A DNA stretch of 64,000 bases from Hortaea werneckii (Eukaryota > Ascomycota > Dothideomycetes > Mycosphaerellales > Teratosphaeriaceae). The position numbers were made by a program, and so were the translations under genes. The notes beneath the pieces were generated by a model. The model was not told where the DNA came from and ran no database searches. It worked only from the letters and a program-made list of their open reading frames with translations. Positions 23,210 through 32,344 of the stretch are shown one piece after another. The stretch is from assembly GCA_037044905.1 (NCBI GenBank), contig JBAOKB010000024.1:682001-746000 (forward strand). The letters are read 5' to 3'. The first letter of the stretch is position 1, and every line of letters begins with the position of its first letter.

Positions 23210-25094
23210 TCAAGCCAACACACCCTCCATCAGATCCTCGCCATCTCCGATCTCCCCATGGTAACCCTTTTGAAAGTCCGGATCCGTAGATCTGACCCCA
23301 CCAAGCCCAGCCTCCGAGTTGTACGCATTGTGCTCCTGAAGACGGCGCACCTTGGCTTTCTTGCTGCCCTTGCCCTTGTCGAAATATTTCGACAGAAGCT
23401 TAGTGAGCTCCACAGTAGTCGCAGCCTCATCAGCCTCAGCCAAACGAGCAACTACTTCAGGTTGCGACTCGTCGAGGCCACGACGCGGCATGCCGCGCTC
23501 GAACAGGAGTGCATTCAGCTCGGCGTCTGACATGATCGAGCGCGCGTTGAGGAGAGTCTCCTTTGTAACGGTTGCCTTCACGACTGGGGCGACCGGCTTA
23601 GTAGGCTGAGTGACCTTTGCTGCAGCGGGAGTCTCTGCATCGTTCTCCTCTTCAGTTGAGACTTCATCCTCGCTCTCCTCGCCATCTCCGTATTCTTCGC
23701 CCTCGTCATTCGAGCTGCCGCCAAAGTCGTCGTCTTCTGTGTCATCCTCATCTTGATACATTGCAGATTTCTTCGCAGTCCTCTTGCTTTTCCTGTTTCC
23801 AGCAGCTGGCGCATTCAGAGGTGGCGGCTGCATCTTCTTGCCCGTCAAGGTCCGGTAAAGCTCTGCCTCAGCCTTTCTAAGCTGCTTTTGCCACTCTTCT
23901 TCAGCTTTAGCTTGGGCGATCTTAGCCTGCTTCGCCAGACGGCTACGCTCCTTCTCCCTCTTCCTTGCTTCTTTGATTTCGGCCTCCATCTTCTTGACAC
24001 TTTGTCTCTCCTTGATCTTCTGTGCACGTTCCTTTTCTTTCTCGTGGTGTTCCGCTTGCTTTGCTTCGTGCTTACGCTGCTTCTCATCCTCAAGACGCTG
24101 TGCTTCGGCAGCCTGTTCGGCACGGCGCGCCTTGTTGGCTGCAATGCGTTCTTCGCGGAGCAGCTTGCGACCCTCCTGATCCGAGTCCAGTTCAATCGCT
24201 TTCAATGCTGTACCAGCTTTCACAGACTCGAACCGCTCTTTGCAAGCCTTAGCCGTGTACTTCTTCTTGCGAAGCTTTTCAGCAAGGACAGCAGAAATCT
24301 CTCTCCACTTCCTCTCGCAGACCTTTTGTACCTCAAGCTTGTACTTCTCGTCAACGACTTTTTCGACGCTTTCCAGCTCATCATCCTGTGCTTGTTAGCA
24401 AGTGTGGCTGGAGAGGAGAGATTTTGATGTCTTACCTCGCCAACGTGCCAATCGCTCAACTCATCGTCCAACTTATCATCTTCGACTTCTTGGAGTGCCT
24501 TGCGGAGGCGCAGCCATCGACTGCCCACCGTCTTTGGGACATATCTGACGCGACCTTCGTCTGTAAGTTTCTGGGCGACGTACTCATCCGAGTAGCCCTG
24601 CTGCTTCAGCGAGATGATGCGGCCATCATCGGAATCGTAGTCGGCCACAATGCGCTTCGGCACCGCAGCTTTACCGCCTTGCACACGGACTCGCTTTGGG
24701 CCTTTGTGGCCAGCGGCTGACGGTGTAGGAGAGCGCCTCCGAGAGATATTGTCGGCTTGAGGGGTCCCGACCTTAAGAAGCTCGAGTTAGATCATTGAAG
24801 AGGACTACGTCTGCTAGGCGTGGACTTGATGGATTGGAAATGGGACGATACTTACAAAAGAGTCTTGATCAGCTTCGGACTCCTCAAGCTGGAGATGGAG
24901 AGGCGTGCTGCTGTCGGCAGTGTTGTCACAGTGGACTGTCCGTGTTCGTCAGCGAATTTCTTAATGAAGAAGGCAGTCGCCTCATGCGAGCCTCTATCGC
25001 ATGGACGCGTGCCCCAAGCATTCTGCTAAGACCTACGTGTTGTCTCGACCAGTTCCGTCCCTCCAAAGAACATGCTACCTGCGAAGCGGCTCAT
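23210..25094 (-). CDS. Conserved fungal protein, HTH-like segment plus charged coiled coil
   Basis: Four exons (25037-25094, 24856-24935, 24436-24771, 23210-24385) join in frame to 549 residues. The first exon encodes MSRFAGSMFFGGTELVETT, then introns of 101, 84 and 50 nt follow. Its N-terminal third has a segment with DYDSDDGRIISLKQQGYSDE and YVPKTVGSRWLRLR that reads like a SANT/Myb or helix-turn-helix unit (about residues 80-145). Then come KVCERKWREISAVLAEKLRKK, a long Lys/Glu/Arg coiled coil (about 210-330), an acidic DDTEDDDFGGSS patch and a C-terminal region ending GEDLMEGVLA. I recognise this arrangement as a conserved fungal protein, probably nuclear, but cannot name it or its targets. 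The small first exons are supported by splice sites and phase, not by a known homologue. Confidence 0.8.
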
Positions 25095-26421
25095 GATGGG
25101 CCGCTGGTCCCACAGGTCAACAGAAACTTAAGTCAGTATCTCGGGACAGTAGTAGTTGCTTTGCTGGTCTGCTGCTCCAAGGGGCTTTTCGTTCTTTGCG
25201 GGAGATTGGTTGTTGTTCTTAGGATGTTTGCTCAGGCGAGAGAGAGATTCTTAAAAGCGGGCGCTTTAGGTGCACCAATCGGCCTTTGCATCTGATCAAC
25301 GGGTGTTGGCGGTAGAAGTGCGACTGAGTAACTCGCCTGAGTCACGTTGCCTCAACAATCCATAGGTTAAAGCATGTGACCATGTCAGCACGAAGGAAAA
25401 TTGCCCCTTTAGCCCTAGTTGCTTCCGAGCGGGTGGCTAGACTCGACTCTTCAAGCATTTCGGAGGCAGGAGCGACCCAAGATATGTCTGTCATCGATGA
25501 CGCAGGCTGTCTGTACTGCATTCACCAACCGAGCAAGTAAAAATTAACGAGTCCTTGTGACAGCACCTCATCTGGGGCGGACCCATCACGAAAGAGGGAT
25601 ACTGAGACGACGAAAACATCAAAAACGGGCCCGTTGGAGGCTGCGTGTGATAGTTGCTGAGGCCTGAGTGAATTCATGAGGGTCTCTCTATTGTTCCTGA
25701 AAGGGATGTTCTTTCGTTTCAAGCGCCACGCGGGTTTCCTTGGCGTTGGCACCCTTCTGCCCTCTGGCGTACGGCAGACGTGTGGTTGATATCTGAATGC
25801 TAAGGCCCGCAGGTCGATGTCTCTCCATATATGGTCTTAGGGAATTGAAGAGAATAATCCAAATCGCTCTCTGCATAGCCCTCTGGGTTGCTCAAAGCCA
25901 GCAGACCGATATCGCCCCATCTTGCTCTCGGGGCTCGATAGAGATTCATAAGAAGAGGCCCAAATGGAAAACGTCACGCATCAGTAGGACCGCACCACAG
26001 ATTGGTTCAAGCTGGGGAAATAAGAGAAAAAGCATTCCATTTCCGATCCCATTGTGTTTTCATGGGCTACGAAGACTCAAATCTCGACGTATTATCTTCA
26101 AGCCAGGACTGGCAGTTGGCAACCTTATCTCGGTGTGAGAAAGCGAAGAAGCAGCTTTGCGATATGCACATCTAGAACTGGCACAGCGATGTCCCACCCA
26201 CTCGGATGATCCTTGTAGGATTTGCATCATCAGACTGCGCCACAACGCCACACCACCACACCATTCGTCAACGCGCACAGTGACGCACTTCTGTTGTTGA
26301 TCAAGTACTACTTGTACTCGCGGCACGTTCAAGTGCGATAGGCAAGATAATGTCCACCCAGGCAAGTAGCAGTTCCCTTTTCTTCCACAGCACTATATCC
26401 TATCTCCCAAATCTGAGCACT
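25095..26421. other. Divergent promoter region
   Basis: This spacer lies between two divergent genes. An ATG at 26350 is in frame with the right-hand gene and may extend it by 24 residues. I see no RNA gene or other feature. Confidence 0.45.
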
Positions 26422-28090
26422 ATGTCTTCGTACTTTTCGCTTCCGTCGTTTGCGCGTGCAAAGAAGAACAGAGATGAGCTCGAAAGAAGCAATCCTCAAG
26501 ATCCGGTGCTAAAGGAGGAAGATGAGAGATTCCTAGAAAAGCAGATCTCCCACAGTGACGCTCCGCAGCAGGCAAAGGAACAACCAGCGACGGAGATCGG
26601 CGAGGATGGAAAAGAGAAAGTGCTTTCGCCTAAAGAGCAAAAGCAGCCAGGCGCAGAGGACCAAGTCGCAGTTCCAGAGAAGCAACCCGAGGCTGGAGAT
26701 GGCACCCAGGAGTCACGAAATGCGGGTGCTGAGCAGCAAGACGTCGGAGACCCGCCGGAGCAAGCCCCAGATGATAGCACTGAGAAGGTGGAAGCTGTTG
26801 CCACAAAGGCGAAGAAGGCCAGGAAGAATAAGGGGTTTGAATTACCTAGCCAAGAGGAAGCCGAAGCTGCGACCCAGAACTTCAACTTCGATTCGCAGGA
26901 TAAGGGCAAGCAACCGGAAGGTCAGCAAGGCAGCGACAAACGAACCTGGTCTTCGTATCTCCCATCCATGAGCTACAGCACCAAGAAAGACGACAATAGT
27001 GAGCAAGCTAGCGAAGACGCCGCCGGCTCTTCTCAGGGACGCACTTGGGGCGACTATGCTAACGCAGCCTACTCATCTCTCCCATCCATGCAATCCCTGC
27101 AGGCCTGGGCATCCAAAGACAAAGACGGCAAAGTCGAGCCCGTCTACAACGACGACGGCAGCATCAACGAAGAGAAGACGAAGGAGAAGCAGGAACGCGA
27201 GGTCTCCGTCCTCCTCGACAAGCTCGACATGAGCAGCATCAACAACCGCGTCTTCTCCTTCTCCACCGAGACGCAAAAGATCTACGCCCGCTTCTCCGAC
27301 ATCCTGCGCGATACGATGAACGGCGGGCCGACGGCGTACGAGGACATGGAGAAGCTGATGCGCGAGGCGGGTCCGACGCTGGAAAAGCAGTTCTACTCTA
27401 TGCCGCCTTTCGTGCAGACGCTGGTGAAAAGCCTGCCAGCGAAGCTGGGGACGACGTTGGGGCCTGAGCTTATGGCTGCGGCGAGCGAGAAGCCGGGCGC
27501 TGATATGCAGGCGAGGATGAAGGCCGCGAGTCAAAAGAGAGACGAAAGTAGTCCCGGCCCAGCAACTTCCGCGTCGGGGTCGACCAGCGAAGGTAGCACG
27601 GAGAAGTCGAAGCGCAGGGTCCCGGGATTGAAGAGATTGGTAGGTGAGCAGGGCGCTGTGGCGAGCATCTTGCGGAATGTGGTCAACTTCCTCCAAACGC
27701 GGTTTCCCTTTCTGGCCAGCACGACGAATGTGGTCATGAGCCTTGCGGTATTCAGTAAGTCTGCCATCCTTCCAGCGGTCGATCATATGCAATGCAATTG
27801 CTGACATATCTGTAGTCCTCATGTTCGTATTCTGGTACTGCCACAAGCGGGGCCGTGAGGTGAGATTGGCACGAGAAGCGGACGCCGAGAAGGAAGGCGA
27901 AGGCTATGAGGAAGGGAGGAGTGTCGAGGTCAGCGATGAAGAGATTGATCAATCTTCTTCGGACGAGAAGACGCGGAATGAGAAAGACGGTGTCCTGAAT
28001 CAATCGCAGCCCTCTCAAGTCCCGCTTCCCGACAACGACGCAGACGGACGAGAGAATGAGGGGAAGACTGCGAGGTCAACAGACGCATGA
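26422..28090 (+). CDS. Conserved fungal single-pass membrane protein, function unknown
   Basis: Two exons (to 27754, then from 27816) flank a 61-nt intron (GTAAGT...TAG) and encode 535 residues from MSSYFSLPSFARAKKN. An upstream in-frame ATG at 26350 would give 559; its extension is Ser-rich and includes GCAAGT, which could even be a GC-type donor. The first half is Glu/Gln/Lys-rich and probably disordered. A folded region follows (LDMSSINNRVFSFSTETQ to LVKSLPAKLGTTLGPEL, roughly 275-360). A transmembrane helix (FPFLASTTNVVMSLAVF plus ILMFVFWYC) crosses the splice junction, and an acidic cytosolic tail ends at TARSTDA. The WGDYANAAYSSLPSM and WSSYLPSMSY segments are similar to each other, suggesting a duplicated short motif. 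I do not recognise a named family. Confidence 0.82.
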
Positions 28091-28403
28091 ATGACGCTAT
28101 CGACGCCTTTAACAGACTGTTCATGAGCGATGAGGAGCAATGATGAGGGGATTTCCATTTTACGATCGGTTCTGTAAAACGCATTGACGGCCTATATATT
28201 TGCTTATTTTGATACCCTCTGTAGGAAATTGACCGTGCTGTCTCAGGACATTCCTTACCATTCTTGAACCTAATCAGCACGCACGAGGTCCCTTTCGTGA
28301 CCACCACAATACCCTGACCCTTCCTTGCAGACATACAGTCATTCTGTTCGTAGACATTCCTCATAGCTTTTGAGAATACCCTGCGCTCACAAGGCCCTCT
28401 ACC
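28091..28403. other. Convergent 3' intergenic region
   Basis: This holds the 3' ends of two convergent genes. Nothing else is seen. Confidence 0.5.
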
Positions 28404-29051
28404 TCACCATCCAATCTCCCTACGCGCCAGCGTGACTGGTGCCGTTGTTCCAGGCGGTGCTATTGTTCCAGGCGGTGCCATTATTCCAGGCCGTGCCGTT
28501 GTTCCAGCCGTGCAGTCCAGCGGCTTCTCCCTTTGCACGAGACTTGTCCAAGGACCGACCACCATACTGAAAAGAAGACCCATGAAGACCAGACCATAGC
28601 GACATACAGGCGGCGAGAATTGCTTTCGAAGGCTATACGTAACGTGAGGTTGCTGTTGATGATCCGTGTATTCGACACTGCAGATGAAAAGGCCTAAGAG
28701 GAAAGGCCCTAGAACCGTCAAGAACGGTGCCAACCAGCCGTTACGATAGATGGCCAGCGCTGGCACGTGTGCGCAAGTGTATTCCGGTTGACAGTAGGTT
28801 AGGAAGTAAGTGTTGATTAGCCAAATACCAAGGATAGTGTTAATGATCCAGATACCGAGTGCATGTCTGGGTTGACCAATGATTTTTCTGCGATTCACAG
28901 TCGTCGTCGGCAGAGCGGATGCATCATTTTCGACGGCCGAGTCGCTGTTCAGGTCGGTATCAGCTGCATGATGCGTTCTGCCCGATTTGTACGAAGGTGG
29001 AGGGGTGGCAGGAAGAGCGTTCCCCTTTTCAGCGTCTTCGATGGTGGACAT
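28404..29051 (-). CDS. Small multi-pass membrane protein with Pro-Gly-Thr tail repeats
   Basis: The single exon encodes 215 residues from ATG 29051. About 60 hydrophilic residues (MSTIEDAEKG..., Pro/Ser-rich) precede three hydrophobic segments: roughly 64-87 (ALGIWIINTILGIWLINTYF), 105-127 (GWLAPFLTVLGPFLLGLFIC) and 152-171 (YGLVFMGLLFSMVVGPWTSL). The tail carries APPGTIAPPGTTAP repeats from an 18-nt tandem repeat. There is no Cys-rich or enzymatic motif, and I do not recognise the family. It could be a plasma-membrane or secretory-pathway membrane protein. Composition and hydrophobic pattern support coding, but there is no intron and no homologue that I can cite, so confidence is moderate. 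Confidence 0.6.
   Translation of the reverse strand: MSTIEDAEKGNALPATPPPSYKSGRTHHAADTDLNSDSAVENDASALPTTTVNRRKIIGQPRHALGIWIINTILGIWLINTYFLTYCQPEYTCAHVPALAIYRNGWLAPFLTVLGPFLLGLFICSVEYTDHQQQPHVTYSLRKQFSPPVCRYGLVFMGLLFSMVVGPWTSLVQREKPLDCTAGTTARPGIMAPPGTIAPPGTTAPVTLARREIGW
28447..28513 (+). repeat. 18-nt coding tandem repeat
   Basis: Units of the form GTTCCAGGCGGTGC(T/C)ATT occur about 3.5 times and encode the APPGT tail of the membrane protein on the minus strand. Substitutions between copies are few. Confidence 0.7.
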
Positions 29052-30294
29052 GTTGGATGCACTTTCTAGATTCGTTATGGAGTCGGTGTGTATAAGCTTG
29101 CTGTGGGAATGGAATTGCGATGGAAGTTCTTAGAATGACAGGCTTTATGTATTGTAGGTGCATGTGTGCTTCAGCAATAAAGCTCAGTGGTTGGGAAAGT
29201 CTAAGGGAAACATATCCCAGTTACCAACACGCCGGAGAGTGGAACGAACTCTGGACCTATACCAACGCGCATCACCGGAGCCATGATACTTCGGTCGAGG
29301 AGAGTATACATCAGCATCAAAGGCTACTGTTCTACAGCATGTGACCTTGTTTTCAGCTTGTCAGTGCTACTAAGAATCTTCCACGTGTTGCCAGTACATC
29401 ACAAACGATTACCTAGGCAGTAATACTTTCTTGACATGATCCATAACCCATTAGAACAGCTGTGCTTGAGTCTCGGTTTCCGTTGCCAGGCGCCCTCACT
29501 AATAGTTGTGTAACAATGAAGATGTGGCGGCAGCGCAGGTACAACGCTGTTTGATTCTTTACTGTCAGCGTTCGTAGGAATGCGAGCCTCTAGATCGCTG
29601 CAGTGACCCTCTTATCCTGTCAATAGTGCCTATGTCGACTATCCTCGGGTTGAAAGATTGTAGTTTATGAGATACTGTAGAGTGGGTTGAAGTCTTCTTG
29701 CCACATAATCGAACGGGAAACACGGTAGTGGACTGCTTCGAGCCGTGCTCCTTAGGGTATTCCACCGAGTGGTCCGCAAGAAGATCGCAGGTTCTGACCG
29801 CTTCGACGCAGACAATTAATTGATGTTTTCCGTATACACAAAGACAGTATAAAGGTTGTCATCCAGCGGATCGCCTTTCGCGAGCTGCTCGTATAGCTTA
29901 GCTAGGCATTGCCACCGGATCTCTCGCCCTTTGGCGTTGAAGGCTTTGGGAAGGGTCTTTTCGCGACATGCACAAAACATGCACTTCGCTCAGCCGGCTT
30001 GTACAGTTCCGATAACAGGACGTGTACGGAGCAAGGCGCATCTGACGAGTAATTCATATAGAGGAGTAGCGAGCTGTCACGCGAGAGGAAGTTACACAAT
30101 ACGCCTTGGCCCAAGCTCCAGGGCGAAGCCAATCCGGGGAACGAACATTTGGCTCATCAATTCGACATTGCAACGTCCTGCAAGTTGGAACTCAAGGATA
30201 CACAGGACACCTGCAGTCCTCACTTCACTCTCTTGACACGCTGCAGAATCGACTCTCGGACTGAACGTGGCCTACGCCACACACCACCACCACA
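29052..30294. other. Divergent promoter region
   Basis: This lies between the membrane-protein gene and sec11. It is moderately AT-rich with no supported gene; short frames on both strands have no domain. Confidence 0.45.
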
Positions 30295-30874
30295 ATGCTT
30301 GGTTCCGTAGCCAACCTGCAACCGCGCCAACTGGCCGCCCAAGTCCTGAACTTCGCCCTGGTCTTGTCCACTGCGTTCATGCTATGGAAAGGTCTCTCAG
30401 TCTTTACCGATTCCTCGTCTCCGATTGTGGTGGTGTTGTCAGGCAGCATGGAACCCGCATTCCAAAGAGGGATCTGCTGTTCTTGTGGAACAGAGGACAA
30501 GAGACGCAGGTGGGCGAGGTGGTTGTATACAATGTCAGGGGGAAGGATATACCCATTGTACACCGAGTGATTAGGAGGTTTGGTGGAGGGTAAGATCACT
30601 CATGTTCCAACGTAAATGGAACTGCGTTTGTGCTGACACAAAACAGCGAGTCCCCCTCTCTTTGCTCACCAAGGGCGACAACAATGCCGCGGACGACACA
30701 GAGCTATACGCGCGCGGCCAGAGCTACCTGGACAGACAGAAGGATGTCATCGGTAGCGTCATTGGCTACATACCCTTTGTGGGCTACGTCACGATCCTCC
30801 TGAGTGAGTATCCGTGGCTCAAGACAGCCATGCTGATCTTCATGGCTTTGACTGTGGTATTACAACGAGAATAA
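30295..30874 (+). CDS. sec11: Signal peptidase complex catalytic subunit Sec11 (frame broken)
   Basis: Sec11 cleaves signal peptides at the ER membrane. The sequence runs from MLGSVANLQPRQLAAQVLNF through the signal-anchor helix to the active-site Ser in LSGSMEPAFQRG (Ser51), then the HRV motif (His general base), and after a 57-nt intron (30590-30646, GTAAGA...CAG) LTKGDNN with the catalytic-site Asp, ELYARGQSYLDRQKD, and the conserved C-terminus GYVTILLSEYPWLK...VVLQRE. Exons of 295 and 228 bases total 523, two short of a multiple of three. One base is missing near 30470 (GAGGG for a longer run of G, so that RGDLLFLW follows) and one near 30658-30662 (TTT for TTTT). Restored, the length is 174 residues, as expected for the family. 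Sec11 is normally essential, so an assembly fault is more likely than a real null. Confidence 0.9.
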
Positions 30875-31023
30875 GATGGGCTGGCATAGAGCAAGATTGC
30901 TGGATTATTGAATTTGAGCGAGGAGCCAGGGCGTTGAGAGGATAGTTTGTGACATGTCTGGCTGGCCGGCGTAGGTCAATTCATGCCACATAGCATTTGA
31001 TTGCGTGCGATAAGCACCCTTCT

Positions 31024-31729
31024 TCATCGCTGGCCTTCGGCCCTCAGTCGATCTCTCACTGCCATCATAGCCTTCCCGAGGCGGTTCTCGCCCCATTGCT
31101 CTCGGTTTTCACCGGCATTGGCCGCCCAAATCCCACTCCCCAGATACGGTCTGTTGGGCTTGCCTGTGAAGGAATTAAATTAAGCGTGTGGGCAAAAAGG
31201 GATGGGAACAAGTCTTACCTCAACAAGCTCGCGGTCACCTGTGTCTAACAGCATCCGCATCATTTTCTCAGGGCCTCCCTTTGCCTTTGTGAACTTGTGG
31301 TAATTGCCTTCTTCCACAATACGGCTTTTGTCTGAGAGACAGATCACTAGTCAGCCAATGAAAGCTACACCTGCTTCCTTACCACTTACGTTCGTCCCAC
31401 TTGGGTCTGTTGAAGCCTTTAGCCTGCCTTCCAAGAGCCTGGTGCTCAGCGGGCACAGTAGTTTCCATCATCTTCTTCGCAGTTTCCTATTTCCAACAGT
31501 GCAATGGTTAGCTGCAAAGCATCTATGCAAGCCTTGCAATACGTACTTCGTCGCCGAAGAGCTTGGCCTTCATGATCATCATCCACATTTCAGATGTGAG
31601 GTAAGTCACGCCATCGACTTCGAACGCGCACTCATACCACTGAGACATGAAGCCATAGGGCTCCTCGAACTCACGCCAGAAGTACACTGGCCCTAAAGAC
31701 TTGTCTCCCTCAATACCTGACGGAGCCAT
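31024..31729 (-). CDS. NADAR-domain protein (YbiA/RibX-like), one base short
   Basis: NADAR proteins act on ADP-ribose or riboflavin-pathway intermediates and some remove ADP-ribose from nucleic acids; the fungal role is not known to me. Four exons (31547-31729, 31390-31487, 31219-31331, 31024-31163) use canonical GT-AG introns of 59, 58 and 55 nt. Conserved pieces in order are VYFWREFEEPYGFMSQWYEC near the N-terminus, TSEMWMMIMKAKLFGD, ALGRQAKGFNRPKWDE, IVEEGNYHKFT, LLDTGDRELVEASPTDRIWG, and AANAGENREQWGENRLGKAM before the stop. The last exon is 140 bases; a base is missing near 31125 (GGGG read as GGG) at GFG/AANAG. Restored, the protein has about 177 residues, close to a bare NADAR domain. 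It is convergent with sec11, with 149 bases between stops. Confidence 0.88.
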
Positions 31730-32344
31730 ACTCGTCAAAGCGCTGCAATTGATTGTTTAGTCTGTGGAAAAAGGCCGAAGCGAAGCGCTGGAAAATGTAA
31801 TGATTCGCAAAATAAAACGCCTGTCTCGTACTCGTATATACTTCGTCAATCTGTGTCTGTGTCGAGTGAATGAGGGGTGGGTATGATACATAAGAAAAGC
31901 TTCCCGCCTTCCAAGCCATTTCCTTCCAGCAGCCTAGCCCTGATATCATTGATTCTGTCGGTCTCCAATAAATCAAATAGCGCCGGCGCCAATAATGGAA
32001 AGCAGAAGACCGTCAATGAACTTGCGCCCCGCGAACGCCCCGCTGTCCCCGCCCCGCTTACCTTGGCTGGTTAGCCACCGCGGACTTCATTGATCAGTCC
32101 CCGTTATGCCTAGCAGCCCATTCATCAACCCCAACTCGCACACTAGCTTGCTTGCGAATAGTCAGAGGTCTGATGTTTTCCTTCTTCCTCTCCGTATCCC
32201 TAAAAGACTTCCCTCCTTCGAATATCGCATCCTTCTTCCCACCCTCCTCCGCAAATCTGACCGATTTCGATCGCTGAACACATCTCCCCTTTCATCCACC
32301 TCATTCCCATTACCAGCCCATCTCTCGTTACGTGACGAAGGCGC
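31730..32344. other. NADAR-gene promoter and F-BAR 3' flank
   Basis: This 615-base stretch holds the upstream region of the NADAR gene, with sequence near 31745 that could be an alternative upstream exon boundary. No other gene is seen. Confidence 0.4.

Noticed and set aside
30295..30570. Truncated 91-residue Sec11 as a real short protein
   Set aside because: Catalytic and C-terminal motifs continue in a shifted frame, so the truncation comes from a one-base loss.
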